A stretch of 64,000 bases of DNA, from contig CAMYJG010000001.1 of NCBI GenBank assembly GCA_947258695.1, forward strand, positions 90,858 through 154,857, in the 5' to 3' direction. The number at the start of each line of letters is the position of its first letter. Positions within the stretch are counted from its first letter, which is position 1. The notes below the pieces were generated by a model that had not been told where the DNA came from, did not search any database, and saw nothing but the letters and a program-made list of their open reading frames with translations. This stretch comes from an uncultured Ectothiorhodospiraceae bacterium. GTDB taxonomy: Bacteria > Pseudomonadota > Gammaproteobacteria > UBA6429 > Thiohalophilaceae. The translations under genes were made by a program, and so were the position numbers. This document shows positions 25,410 to 34,695 of this stretch, one piece after another.

Positions 25410-27731
25410 TTAATCATCTGATTTAGTAAAGACTTGTTGTAACTCTGCTTTATTCGCTTGCGGAGCAGGAGCTGGTGCAGTGGCTTCCTTCTTAGCTGAT
25501 TCAACAACTTTAGGTTTAGTATCCTGAGGTTTTGCATCAGCAACCTTGCTTATAGTCTCAACAACATTAGTCGGCGCTTTTGTTTCAACTTGAGTCATAG
25601 CGGGTTTTTCAGTCTTTACCTTTTCTACCTGGGGTTTAGGTGTTTCATGAAAAACGGGGGCATCAGGCTTCGTTTCACCGGGTTTCGTTGCTGGTGCTGA
25701 CTGCTTTGCCGCGCTCTGTTGTGCAACAGCTGCAGGCTTGTTTTCAGTTTTAGCTTTATTAGCCTCCTGCTGATTAGGTGCCGCCGCTTTATTTTCAGCA
25801 GAACTTACCTGTTGGTTTGCACTTTCATTTTGATTACGCCCACCACGGCGACGGCCGCCACGCTTACCACGACGATTTTGAGATTGTGACTGATTAGCAT
25901 CTTGTTTATTGCCTTTAGTCTCTTTTTTATCACGTGGCTCATGTGTTTTTTTAGACTGCTGTTGCTTTTGCTTATTATCAGCTGCTTTACGTTGTTGCGT
26001 GTTTCCTGGACGGCGATTTTGTTGTCCGCTGCGTCGACTTTGATTACGACCATTGTTGCGACGACGCTGTCCGTTATTAGCCGGTTTGGTTTTTTTATTT
26101 TCGTTTTCGCCAAAGAAAAAACGCCATATACGCGTTAAAATATTCGGTTGTGTTTGTTTGGCAGCTGGTCGAGGTGAAGCCGGACTAACCGATTTAACCA
26201 CAGGTTCTTCTTTTGTAACTTTACGCGTTTCAGGGGTAACTAGATTTTCTAAACCCGGTTCTGCTGAAGTATCAATTAAGTTATAACTGCTTTGAGATGC
26301 ATCTTCAGAGGACTGTTCGGTATCATCCTCCTCCCAATTTTTCATAAACAAGGCTTCTACTTGATAGCCCGCTTGTTTTAACAAGAATGCAGCAACATCG
26401 ACCGGTACCTGGGCAACAATACGTGCAGTTTTTTCTTTCATCGATTCTTCTTCGACTATGCGAAGAATCGATAATGCACTCGACTCAATTCCTCGAATCG
26501 TACCTTGACCACTACAACGTGGACACACTAACTGACTGGATTCGCCTAAAGATGAACGTAAACGCTGACGAGACATTTCAAGTAAGCCAAACCTGGAAAT
26601 ACGGCCAACCTGAACACGTGCTCGATCAAGTTTTAATGCGTCACGCATTCTATTTTCAACTTCACGTTGATTTTTAGCCGGTGTCATATCAATGAAATCA
26701 ATAACAACCAGCCCACCTAAGTCACGTAATCTTAACTGACGCGCAATTTCATCTGCTGCTTCAAGATTTGTATTTAGTGCAGTTTCCTCAATATCTCCGC
26801 CTTTTGTTGCACGTGCAGAGTTAATATCAATAGAGATTAAGGCTTCGGTATGATCAATAACTAACGAGCCACCTGATGGTAACCGAACTTCACGTTGAAA
26901 AGCCGACTCTATTTGGGTCTCTATCTGGTAACGGGTAAATAAGGGAACCGGATCATCATAGAGTTTAATTTTATGCAGATTATTTGGCATAACCTGCTCC
27001 ATAAACTGACGTGCCTGCTCATAGATAGAGGGCTCATCAATGATGACTTCATTTATATCGCTGCGGAAGTAGTCACGAATGGTTCTGGTGATTAAACTGC
27101 TTTCCTGGTAAATCAAGAAAGGAGCTGGGCGATCTTTCGATGCACTATCAATTGAACCCCACAGGTTCATCAAGTAATCTAAATCCCACTGAAGTTCTTC
27201 AACACTTTTGCCAATACCCGCAGTACGAATAATTAATCCCATATCAGATGGAATATCCAGTGCTGCCAGTGCATCACGTGCTTCACTACGCGCTTCACCT
27301 TCAATTCGTCGTGATACCCCACCGGCTCGAGGGTTATTTGGCATTAAAACGGAGTAACGACCAGCAAGGCTGATAAATGTCGTTAGCGCGGCACCTTTAT
27401 TGCCACGTTCTTCCTTGGCCACCTGTATAACGATTTCCTGACCTTCACGAACCACTTCTTTGATATTGACGCGCCCCGATATATCGACGCCTTCTTTGAA
27501 ATAGATACGGGAAATTTCTTTGAGGGGCAAAAACCCATGGCGCTCAGATCCATAATCAACAAACGCGGCTTCTAAGCTGGGTTCGACTCGGGTGATTTTG
27601 CCTTTGTAGATATTGGACTTCTTGGTTTCGCGGATTGCGGTTTCGATGTCCAGGTCATATAAACGTTGGCCATCAACCAACGCCACACGCAACTCTTCTG
27701 ACTGAGTTGCATTAAATAGCATTCTCTTCAT
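25410..27731 (-). CDS. rne: Ribonuclease E
   Basis: Essential endoribonuclease for mRNA decay and rRNA/tRNA processing, and scaffold of the degradosome. The S1 domain (about 38-120) precedes the catalytic core with [10 protein letters not shown] and [15 protein letters not shown], and the zinc-link CPRCSGQG. After about residue 480 the protein is a low-complexity scaffold: Arg/Asn/Gln-rich ([24 protein letters not shown]), then Lys/Ala/Pro-rich. At 773 residues it is shorter than E. coli RNase E but keeps an RNA-binding Arg-rich tail. Divergent from rluC, as in E. coli. Confidence 0.96.
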   Translation of the reverse strand: MKRMLFNATQSEELRVALVDGQRLYDLDIETAIRETKKSNIYKGKITRVEPSLEAAFVDYGSERHGFLPLKEISRIYFKEGVDISGRVNIKEVVREGQEIVIQVAKEERGNKGAALTTFISLAGRYSVLMPNNPRAGGVSRRIEGEARSEARDALAALDIPSDMGLIIRTAGIGKSVEELQWDLDYLMNLWGSIDSASKDRPAPFLIYQESSLITRTIRDYFRSDINEVIIDEPSIYEQARQFMEQVMPNNLHKIKLYDDPVPLFTRYQIETQIESAFQREVRLPSGGSLVIDHTEALISIDINSARATKGGDIEETALNTNLEAADEIARQLRLRDLGGLVVIDFIDMTPAKNQREVENRMRDALKLDRARVQVGRISRFGLLEMSRQRLRSSLGESSQLVCPRCSGQGTIRGIESSALSILRIVEEESMKEKTARIVAQVPVDVAAFLLKQAGYQVEALFMKNWEEDDTEQSSEDASQSSYNLIDTSAEPGLENLVTPETRKVTKEEPVVKSVSPASPRPAAKQTQPNILTRIWRFFFGENENKKTKPANNGQRRRNNGRNQSRRSGQQNRRPGNTQQRKAADNKQKQQQSKKTHEPRDKKETKGNKQDANQSQSQNRRGKRGGRRRGGRNQNESANQQVSSAENKAAAPNQQEANKAKTENKPAAVAQQSAAKQSAPATKPGETKPDAPVFHETPKPQVEKVKTEKPAMTQVETKAPTNVVETISKVADAKPQDTKPKVVESAKKEATAPAPAPQANKAELQQVFTKSDD

Positions 27732-28188
27732 TTTTAAACCTTTATCTGGCGCTCAACCACCGGGGGATTCGGCATAGCCGATCAGTTGGACTGTCTGTTA
27801 ATTAAAACCCGCTGGTAAAAACTAATTACCTGAAAAATATCTCCAGAAGGAGTCGCCAGATTTTAATAAACTATCAGTCTCCACCGGCCTGTTTCGATTC
27901 TGGCCGTGGGAGCGCAGTTAATATTTTTTACGTACCTCCTGCAAACAGAATTAATGTGATGCAGGAGCTCTTTCTTCTATCAACATCCGATTACATCGAA
28001 TGTTGCTAAACTCTCTATTCGGTGTTTATAAAATTTGCTGCTATCACAACCTCAGAAAAACAGATCAAGTGATATGCAAACCGGAATAATTTTGCGTGTA
28101 ATTCCAAACACTTGTATTCAATATACCAGTGTTAGCTTGAAGCATCAACGCTTGATTTAACTGGCTTTAATCCTGATACAATAGATAA
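27732..28188 (-). promoter_or_regulatory. Long structured leader of rne
   Basis: There is no ORF in this 457-base rne-rluC gap. On the minus strand it can form several hairpins: 27881-27910 (CCACCGGCC / GGCCGTGGG, one irregular position), 27936-27967 (perfect CTCCTGCA / TGCAGGAG, 16-base loop) and 27981-28005 (CAACATCCGAT / ATCGAATGTTG, one mismatch). RNase E in E. coli is autoregulated through a structured 5' leader of comparable length; equivalence here is inference. The rluC promoter overlaps the distal end. Confidence 0.55.
28174..28182 (+). promoter_or_regulatory. Extended -10 promoter of rluC
   Basis: TGATACAAT is an extended -10 element (TGN-TACAAT) with a weak TTGATT (28152-28157) 19 bases upstream. 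Only six bases separate it from the rluC ATG, so the transcript would start at or next to the start codon. No Shine-Dalgarno sequence is visible. Confidence 0.45.
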
Positions 28189-29175
28189 ATGACAGCAAAC
28201 CATCAAAAATCTCCCGCTAGCGCAACGCCAAAAGTCCAATTTGTCGAGATTAGCGCCGATCATGCAGGGCAGCGTATCGATAATTACCTATTATGCAAAT
28301 TAAAGGGCGTTCCTAAGAGCATGGTATATCGAATATTGCGTAAAGGAGAGGTCAGGGTCAATAAAGGGCGTATTAAGCCAGAGTATCGCCTGAAACAGGG
28401 AGATTTGGTTAGAATTCCACCAGTTCGCCAATCTGAGAAAAAAACAGGTGGTAAAGCGTCTGATGCGGTACTACGGGATATTGAGTCCCGAATTCTATAT
28501 GAAGATAAGCGAATACTTGTTATTAATAAGCCTTCTGGGCTCGCGGTCCATGGTGGTAGTGGCCTCAGTTACGGTCTAATTGAGACATTACGAGAACTTC
28601 GACCAAATGATAAACAACTTGAACTGGTTCATCGCTTGGACAGGGATACCTCGGGCTGCCTGATTGTGGCTAAAAAGCGTAGTGCATTAAGACGACTACA
28701 TGAACAATTACGCGAAGGTTCGATGGACAAACGTTATCTGGCCTTACTAAAAGGTAAATGGGAGGGCACCAGTAAATGGGTAGATGCACCTTTATTGAAA
28801 AATGTCATTCGCTCTGGTGAGCGTTTAGTTTTTGTCGATGAAAAAGGTAAAGATGCGCGTACCCAATTTATTCCATTTTCGGTTGCTAAAGAAGCCAGCT
28901 TGATGGAAGTAAAACTTGATACTGGACGTACACACCAAATCAGGGTGCATGCTCAACACTTGGGATACCCTATTGCCGGTGATAGTAAATATGGTGACGA
29001 TGAATTTAATCGAGAATTAAAAAAAATAGGACTCAAGCGGTTGTTCTTACATGCCTTTTCTCTGAGATTCCACTTACCTGACGTAGAAACCGGAGAAAAT
29101 GTCCCCATTAAGGTAGAAGCACCACTCGATGATAAATTGTTAAAAGTATTAAAAAAACTTGAAATTGAAGTATGA
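28189..29175 (+). CDS. rluC: 23S rRNA pseudouridine synthase RluC
   Basis: Converts uridines 955, 2504 and 2580 (E. coli numbering) of 23S rRNA to pseudouridine. An S4 RNA-binding domain (about 20-80; RIDNYLLCKLKGVPKSMVYRILRKGEVRVN) precedes the catalytic domain with the Asp motif HRLDRDTSGCLIVAK and LDTGRTHQIRVHAQHLGYPIAGDSKYG. Length 328. Divergent from rne, the position of rluC in many gammaproteobacteria, which separates it from RluA and RluD. Confidence 0.94.
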   Translation: MTANHQKSPASATPKVQFVEISADHAGQRIDNYLLCKLKGVPKSMVYRILRKGEVRVNKGRIKPEYRLKQGDLVRIPPVRQSEKKTGGKASDAVLRDIESRILYEDKRILVINKPSGLAVHGGSGLSYGLIETLRELRPNDKQLELVHRLDRDTSGCLIVAKKRSALRRLHEQLREGSMDKRYLALLKGKWEGTSKWVDAPLLKNVIRSGERLVFVDEKGKDARTQFIPFSVAKEASLMEVKLDTGRTHQIRVHAQHLGYPIAGDSKYGDDEFNRELKKIGLKRLFLHAFSLRFHLPDVETGENVPIKVEAPLDDKLLKVLKKLEIEV

Positions 29176-29188
29176 AGGCTGAATTACT

Positions 29189-29842
29189 GTGAATCACAAT
29201 GCTAAACTGATTGTATTTGACTGGGATGGAACTCTGATGGACTCAGCTGCTCATATTGTCTCATGTTTAAATAATGCAATAACAGAACTTGATTTAGCAC
29301 CGAAGACCACCGATGAACTTAAAAACATTATTGGTTTAGGATTACGCGAAGCTTTATTTGCTCTCTATCCAAATGCCAGTGACAATGAACTGACAGAGCT
29401 TGTGGCACGTTACCGTGAACATTTTTTCGATCAAAAAGCCGATCCTTGTGAGTTATTTGCCGGTGCACGTGAATTAGTGGAAGAATTAAATACAAACGAA
29501 TACTTTTTAGCTGTTGCCACAGGAAAAGGGCGCAATGGGCTAGATAAGGTCTTAAATGAAACCGGTATGGCTGAGTTTTTTCCTGTAACCCGGTGTGCCG
29601 ACGAATCACACTCAAAACCGCACCCTCAAATGCTACTGGAAATCATTGATTATTACGGTGTTAATCCGAAAGACACCATAATGGTTGGTGACTCTGAATA
29701 TGATTTACTCATGGCCAATAACGCACAAACTCATTCAGTTGCAGTCAGTTACGGCGTGCATGAAAAACAACGTTTGCTTGATTGCCAACCATTAACTTGT
29801 TTGGATAACATGCAAGAGCTACATCAATGGCTGTTAAACTAA
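29189..29842 (+). CDS. HAD-IA family hydrolase, phosphoglycolate phosphatase-like
   Basis: A GTG start gives a 217-residue HAD phosphatase with nucleophile motif FDWDGTLMDS, a helical cap, motif II Thr in AVATGKG, Lys region SKPHPQM and acidic motif MVGDSEYDLLMA. The rluC-HAD-sppA order is common in Pseudomonas. The natural substrate cannot be read from sequence; Gph-like or other small phosphate esters are possible. Confidence 0.85.
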   Translation: MNHNAKLIVFDWDGTLMDSAAHIVSCLNNAITELDLAPKTTDELKNIIGLGLREALFALYPNASDNELTELVARYREHFFDQKADPCELFAGARELVEELNTNEYFLAVATGKGRNGLDKVLNETGMAEFFPVTRCADESHSKPHPQMLLEIIDYYGVNPKDTIMVGDSEYDLLMANNAQTHSVAVSYGVHEKQRLLDCQPLTCLDNMQELHQWLLN

Positions 29843-29870
29843 AACCTAAAGATACTTGTAATTAAATAAC

Positions 29871-30860
29871 ATGAAAACATTTTTTAAAAAATTAAAGGAT
29901 AAACTCAGCATGACTGATGAGCTAAAAAATTCAAGTAAAGAAGAATGGCAATCTGAGGTTATCAGTAAACTGGCTTTTGCCGCTGTCAATGAGCAACGAC
30001 GTGCACGACGTTGGGGTATCTTTTTTAAAGCTCTGTTCTTTATCTATTTACTAGTTTTGTTAATTACCGCCATGTCTGGCCCTGATGGTAGTAGTAATTT
30101 AAGTAAAGCCAGTGTTCATACTGCACTAATAGAAGTACAGGGTGTAATAGCTGATGGTGCAGAAGCGAGTGCAGATAATATTATCCAGGGACTACGGGCA
30201 GCCTTTAAAGAGCCTAAAGCCAAAGCAATAATATTACGTATAAACAGTCCTGGAGGTAGCCCGGTACAAGCCGGCTATGTTTACGATGAAGTTAAACGCC
30301 TACGTAAAAAACATACCAACAAAAAAGTCTATGCCGTGGTAACCGATATGTGTGCATCGGGTGGCTATTATATCGCAGTTGCTGCCGATGAAATTTATGC
30401 CGACAAAGCCAGTATCGTTGGCTCAATCGGTGTTTTAATGAATGGCTTTGGATTTACTAAAGCAATGGAAAAAATGGGTGTGGAGCGCCGCTTATATACT
30501 GCAGGTGAAAGCAAAGGGTTTCTTGATCCTTTTTCAGAAGTTAAGCAATCAGATAAACAACACATACAATCCTTACTAGGTACAATTCATAAACAATTTA
30601 TTGATACGGTAAAAGAAGGCCGTGGTAAAAAGCTGGTTACAGATGAAAATCTATTTTCTGGTTTAATCTGGACAGGAGAAGAGAGTGTGGCGCTAGGTTT
30701 AACAGATGGCCTGGGTAGTAGTAGTTTTGTTGCCCGTGAAATCATTGAAGCTGAAAAAATTATTGATTACACGCCAAGACCAAATTACCTGGATCGTTTT
30801 GCAGATCGTTTAGGTGTTGCCATGGCGGGAATATTTGAACGTCAGTTTAATTTGAAGTAA
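29871..30860 (+). CDS. sppA: S49 family signal peptide peptidase (SppA-like)
   Basis: Membrane-anchored serine protease that degrades cleaved signal peptides. A cytoplasmic N-terminal stretch of about 45 residues precedes one membrane helix (about 48-68, FFKALFFIYLLVLLITAMS). The protease domain has INSPGGSPVQAG, the catalytic Ser in DMCASGGYYIAVAADEIYA and the catalytic Lys region GESKGFLDPFSE. Length 329 fits the short one-domain SppA type rather than the long E. coli form. Confidence 0.88.
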   Translation: MKTFFKKLKDKLSMTDELKNSSKEEWQSEVISKLAFAAVNEQRRARRWGIFFKALFFIYLLVLLITAMSGPDGSSNLSKASVHTALIEVQGVIADGAEASADNIIQGLRAAFKEPKAKAIILRINSPGGSPVQAGYVYDEVKRLRKKHTNKKVYAVVTDMCASGGYYIAVAADEIYADKASIVGSIGVLMNGFGFTKAMEKMGVERRLYTAGESKGFLDPFSEVKQSDKQHIQSLLGTIHKQFIDTVKEGRGKKLVTDENLFSGLIWTGEESVALGLTDGLGSSSFVAREIIEAEKIIDYTPRPNYLDRFADRLGVAMAGIFERQFNLK

Positions 30861-30870
30861 TTAAATTTAT

Positions 30871-30899
30871 AGAGATAGATCTAGAATAGATCTATCTCT
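30871..30899. terminator. Perfect 12-base hairpin after sppA
   Basis: AGAGATAGATCT / AGATCTATCTCT with a five-base loop is a perfect stem immediately downstream of sppA. The T-tract is weak, so it may be an RNA-stabilising hairpin or weak terminator. The left half of the loop contains the stop codon of the small minus-strand ORF. Confidence 0.6.
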
Positions 30900-31066
30900 C
30901 CACTCGCTGCTTCATCGGTACTTTCAAAACGTCTTTTCTCATCAACTAATTTACTTAGCAAATCTAATAAAGATAAACTGGAAGCTTCAGCATGCTGCAT
31001 ATTAAGTAATAGTTGCTCTTGAATTTCACTATTGGTTTTCCAGTTTCCTCCAAGCATATTAATCAA
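30881..31066 (-). CDS. Small helical hypothetical protein
   Basis: A 61-residue ORF starting at TTG (31066) or at an internal ATG (31057). The sequence looks protein-like: EIQEQLLLNMQHAEASSLSLLDLLSKLVDEKRRFES is a plausible pair of amphipathic helices, and it ends in GEIDLF. It lies convergent to sppA and its last codons form part of the perfect hairpin. I recognise no family. It could be a chance ORF. Confidence 0.4.
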   Translation of the reverse strand: MINMLGGNWKTNSEIQEQLLLNMQHAEASSLSLLDLLSKLVDEKRRFESTDEAASGEIDLF

Positions 31067-31190
31067 TACATAAATATAAAGATGAGAAAATAAAGTTGAT
31101 TTTTAACGACTTTCTGTCAACCATTCTTAGCTAGCTGCGTTTTATTTATATTAATAAGAATTTAATAAATTGTTTTTCGGGAGATTTTTC

Positions 31191-32018
31191 GTGCTAAAGA
31201 AGTTCATTTTAATCATAATCCCTTGTTTTTTAATAATTTTTACAACTTCAGCAAATGAGCGTAATACAACGCTTAGTTTAGAGGTGGGAAAAGATGAACA
31301 AGGCAACACCAATTCTATGCTCAGCGCTGATCTCACGCTCAACAAGAAAATGCATGTATTTTTTGGTGTCGGAAACAGCAAAACTCCGTCGGGTAATGAC
31401 GTTATTGATAATAACCTGGCGTTTGTAGGTTTATCGAACAGGTTTACTCAAGATTGGAAATTAACGGGAATGATTGAGTACTCTGGATTAAAAGATGCAT
31501 TTACCATGGTCTCAACAAGTGCTGCAATGCGATATAGTCATCCAAATGTATTTGTTGAATTAGTGCCTGCTTTTAGACGTATTCGGCTAACGACACTCGG
31601 CAACAGGCAATTAATTGTCAACAGTACGGCGCTTGGTGTTAAATCGGGTGTTTATTTAGGTGATCATTTTCGCTTAAGTGGTAGTGCATATTCATACAAT
31701 TATTCCAGTGATGTGAGCAAACTTGCATCTTTTAATAGCATTCGTTTTTTTGATTTTAAAACTTTATTTCTCTCTTCAGGCTTACTTAAAGAATCATATA
31801 ATATTGAAACCGGTTTAGATTTTAATAGTTTTTCCATATCGGCTGGAAAAAACCACAGCGTTTCCGCAATCGATTTTACGGATAGCGATTATGGCTATTT
31901 AGTACTGGATTACTTTTTTTCAGATGCCTGGAGTATGAGTGTGTTGGCTGGAAAATATGAGGACATACCAGAAGATGAAAATAATTTTTCGTCTTTAAGG
32001 GTAAATTATTCCTTTTAG
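31191..32018 (+). CDS. Putative outer-membrane beta-barrel protein
   Basis: The GTG at 31191, with CGGGAG eight bases upstream, gives a 275-residue product with a clear signal peptide (MLKKFILIIIPCFLIIFTTSANE). The rest alternates hydrophobic and polar residues in short strands with Asn/Ser/Asp turns and ends in VNYSF, a C-terminal Phe typical of barrels inserted by the BAM machinery. About twelve short strands can be proposed. I recognise no specific family; porin or YaiO-like proteins are candidates. It stands alone between two hairpins. Confidence 0.6.
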   Translation: MLKKFILIIIPCFLIIFTTSANERNTTLSLEVGKDEQGNTNSMLSADLTLNKKMHVFFGVGNSKTPSGNDVIDNNLAFVGLSNRFTQDWKLTGMIEYSGLKDAFTMVSTSAAMRYSHPNVFVELVPAFRRIRLTTLGNRQLIVNSTALGVKSGVYLGDHFRLSGSAYSYNYSSDVSKLASFNSIRFFDFKTLFLSSGLLKESYNIETGLDFNSFSISAGKNHSVSAIDFTDSDYGYLVLDYFFSDAWSMSVLAGKYEDIPEDENNFSSLRVNYSF

Positions 32019-32024
32019 ATTTTG

Positions 32025-32055
32025 AACTGCTCTTTCTGTTTCAGCGAGAGCAGTT
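32025..32055. terminator. Hairpin between the barrel-protein gene and maf
   Basis: AACTGCTCT / AGAGCAGTT form a nine-base stem with a 13-base loop between convergent genes. The plus-strand side is followed by an A-rich stretch and the minus-strand side by T-poor sequence after AAAATC, so termination strength is uncertain. Confidence 0.55.
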
Positions 32056-32629
32056 ATAAAATAAAAAAGCTTTCATTTTCTAACATTCTGACTAATCGAA
32101 TCAAAGGTAACCCCATTAAAGTATTCGGGTCGTCACCTTCGAGCTTATCAAATAAAACAATGCCTAATGCTTCTGACTTAAAACTGCCTGCGCAATTATA
32201 AGGCTGTTCTTTTTGTAAGTAGCTTTCAATGAGTTGTTCATCGAGTTCGCGAAAGACAACACTAAAAGGAACAACTTCAGATTGATATTGTTTTGTTGCT
32301 GAGTTGTACAAACAAAGCCCGGTATAAAATATCACTGTTTTACCCGATGCTTTTTTTAATTGCTTAACTGCATTTTCATGTGTGTGTGGTTTACCCATTA
32401 TTTCATTCTTGATAACTGAAACCTGATCAGAACCAATCACCAGGGCATCATCAACCTTATCGGCTATCGCTTTTGCTTTTTCAATAGATAAACGTTCAAC
32501 CAGTTGTTGCGGTGTTTCATTATCACATGCAGCTTCATCTATTTCTGGTGAAGCTGTATCAAAATCAATACCCAGTTTATCCAGGATAGCTTTTCGAAAA
32601 GGGGAGGTTGATGCAAGAATAAGTTTCAT
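32054..32629 (-). CDS. maf: Maf-family nucleotide pyrophosphatase
   Basis: Hydrolyses non-canonical nucleoside triphosphates. The ATG at 32629 gives MKLILASTSPFRKAILDKLG, the family N-terminus; the longer ORF-track start runs into the upstream repeat and is rejected. Conserved motifs include SPEIDE, the catalytic Asp region VIGSDQV and GAGSF-like CAGSFKSEALG. About 191 residues. The MKLILASTS and rluC/yceD neighbourhood point to the YceF (7-methyl-GTP) subgroup. Confidence 0.9.
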   Translation of the reverse strand: MKLILASTSPFRKAILDKLGIDFDTASPEIDEAACDNETPQQLVERLSIEKAKAIADKVDDALVIGSDQVSVIKNEIMGKPHTHENAVKQLKKASGKTVIFYTGLCLYNSATKQYQSEVVPFSVVFRELDEQLIESYLQKEQPYNCAGSFKSEALGIVLFDKLEGDDPNTLMGLPLIRLVRMLENESFFIL

Positions 32630-32645
32630 ATCGGGATTATAAAGA

Positions 32646-32863
32646 ATTGCCACGAAGGACACAAAGAACACCAAGAAAACATATAAAAAACCACGGGGAA
32701 CACGGGGAGGGCACGGGGACATAAATTTCAAATTAAAAATTATCTATTGCCTTCCCAGTGTACTCCGTGTGGCCCAGGCCAGTCTCTCAACTATAAGCCT
32801 CACCATTTCCCAAGTGGTTCAAGCTTTTCTTTTCTTCGTGTTCTTTGTGTCCTTCGTGGCAAT
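32646..32863. repeat. Nested inverted-repeat element, copy A
   Basis: The 218-base element has 34-base terminal arms (32646-32679 and 32830-32863) that are inverted copies with one mismatch, beginning ATTGCCACGAAGGACACAAA. Inside lies a second, imperfect pair of G/C-rich arms, one reading CCACGGGGAACACGGGGAG. The element fills the space between pycB and maf, ending two bases before the pycB stop codon. A related copy is at 39280-39454. No ORF or target-site duplication is clear. Resembles a non-autonomous palindromic element. Confidence 0.85.
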
Positions 32864-32865
32864 CT

Positions 32866-34677
32866 TTAGCCAATTTCAATTAGGGTTTCATCCGGTGTGA
32901 CACTATCACCCTTGGCAACATGGATTGCTGCAACAACACCTGATATTGATGCCTGGATTTCGGTTTCCATTTTCATTGCTTCTGTAATTAATACTGGATC
33001 GCCGGCTTTTATCTCATCGCCAATATTGACCAGCACCTCTATTATAACCCCCGGCATAGATGTCGTTATATGACCCGCTTCTGTTGCCCGAGGCCGTTTA
33101 CCACTTGCCGATGATTTACGTGACTGGTTATCATCTAGCTCTAATTCACTTAAGGTTTCAACCATGATTTCTTCAGGTACGCCATCAATACTTAAATAAT
33201 ACGGACGCATGTCCTGTGTTCGATGACCTGCACCGGTTAATCCAATGTGATAAGTTTCACCGTGTATAGTGACATTAAATTCTGTCGCAGCACTATGCCC
33301 ATTACCATCAACGTTTGCTGGTTCAAGTGCTTCTGGAACAAGTTTACCTTTGTCACGTTCTTCTAAAAACGTACGACCTATATCAGGGAACATCGCATAG
33401 GTTAATACATCATCTTCGTTATGCGCCAGGTTACCGATTTCTTTTCTTAGTTTATCCATTTCATCAGCCAGTAAATCTGCAGGTCGACAATCAATGACAT
33501 CTTCATTGCCAATTGCCATCTGTCTGACTTGCGGACTTACTTTTCCCGGCGCTTTACCATAGCGGCCTTGTAAATATAGTTTTACTTCATTGGTAATGGT
33601 CTTATAACGCTCACCGCTTAAGACATTGAGAACCGCCTGGGTACCGACTATTTGTGAAGTCGGTGTGACTAATGGCGGATAACCGAGTTCTTTTCTAACC
33701 AACGGAATTTCGCTAAGCACATCATTCATACGAGTAAGTGCATCCTGCTCTTTTAACTGGTTAGACAAATTAGAAATCATACCTCCCGGCACCTGGTTTA
33801 CCTGAACCCGGGTATCTAGTCCTGTAAATTCACTTTCAAATTGATGGTATTTTTTTCTTACCTCGTAAAAGTAAAAACCAATTTCCTGTAACGCAACAAG
33901 ATCAAGTTCACTGTCAAACTCAGTATTTTTAAAAGCGGCGACCATACTTTCTGTTGGAGGGTGACTGGTTCCATCAGCAAAAGAAGATATCGCCGTATCA
34001 ATACCAAAAGCGCCATTTTCAACAGCCTTATATTGACAAATACTTGATAAGCCGGAAGTAGCATGCGAATGTAAATGAACCGGGATACTCACCTGATCAA
34101 CTAATGCCTTTACTAAATCAGCTGTGACCACAGGTGTTAGTAAACCTGCCATGTCTTTAATTACAATACTGTCGCAACCCATTTTTTCCAACTCACGACC
34201 AAGACTGATAAAATACTGTAAATTGTGATCAGGGCTGGTGGTATAACAAATTGCACCCTGAGCATGTTTATTAACTTGTTTCACCGTATCAATCGATGTT
34301 TTGATGTTACGCAAATCATTCATAGCATCGAAAATACGAAAAACATCAATTCCATTTTCAGCAGCTTGTTTTACAAAGGCGCGAACAACATCATCAGCAT
34401 AATGACGATAGCCTAATAAGTTTTGACCACGCAATAGCATTTGAAGACGGGTATTGGGTAAAGCCTGTCGAAGTAAACGTAAACGTTGCCATGGGTCTTC
34501 TTTTAAATAACGGACACATGCATCAAACGTTGCACCACCCCAAACCTCAAGGGACCAGTAACCTATTTTATCCAGTCGATCACAGATGGGTAACATGTCT
34601 TCAGTACGCATTCGTGTTGCAATCAGTGACTGATGAGCATCACGTAAAATAGTGTCTGTAATATTTACTTTCGACAT
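32866..34677 (-). CDS. pycB: Pyruvate carboxylase subunit B (carboxyltransferase and biotin carrier)
   Basis: Transfers carboxyl from biotin to pyruvate, giving oxaloacetate. The HMGL-like barrel starts ITDTILRDAHQSLIATRMRTEDM and contains MLLRGQNLLGYRHYADD and the metal-binding HLHSHATSG. A conserved carboxylase domain follows, then the biotinyl domain with the biotin site EAMKMETEI at the C-terminus. Length 603. The near-identical oxaloacetate decarboxylase alpha chain is the alternative, but the adjacent biotin carboxylase and absence of beta/gamma membrane subunits favour anaplerotic pyruvate carboxylase. Confidence 0.9.
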   Translation of the reverse strand: MSKVNITDTILRDAHQSLIATRMRTEDMLPICDRLDKIGYWSLEVWGGATFDACVRYLKEDPWQRLRLLRQALPNTRLQMLLRGQNLLGYRHYADDVVRAFVKQAAENGIDVFRIFDAMNDLRNIKTSIDTVKQVNKHAQGAICYTTSPDHNLQYFISLGRELEKMGCDSIVIKDMAGLLTPVVTADLVKALVDQVSIPVHLHSHATSGLSSICQYKAVENGAFGIDTAISSFADGTSHPPTESMVAAFKNTEFDSELDLVALQEIGFYFYEVRKKYHQFESEFTGLDTRVQVNQVPGGMISNLSNQLKEQDALTRMNDVLSEIPLVRKELGYPPLVTPTSQIVGTQAVLNVLSGERYKTITNEVKLYLQGRYGKAPGKVSPQVRQMAIGNEDVIDCRPADLLADEMDKLRKEIGNLAHNEDDVLTYAMFPDIGRTFLEERDKGKLVPEALEPANVDGNGHSAATEFNVTIHGETYHIGLTGAGHRTQDMRPYYLSIDGVPEEIMVETLSELELDDNQSRKSSASGKRPRATEAGHITTSMPGVIIEVLVNIGDEIKAGDPVLITEAMKMETEIQASISGVVAAIHVAKGDSVTPDETLIEIG

Positions 34678-34695
34678 TAACTAATTTCCTTAAGC

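Noticed and set aside
32646-32863. Insertion sequence at the pycB-maf gap
   Set aside because: Long inverted ends are present but there is no room for, and no trace of, a transposase gene; recorded as a palindromic repeat.
32866-34677. Oxaloacetate decarboxylase sodium pump alpha subunit
   Set aside because: Sequence alone cannot exclude it, but no beta or gamma membrane subunit is adjacent and a biotin carboxylase subunit is, which fits two-subunit pyruvate carboxylase.
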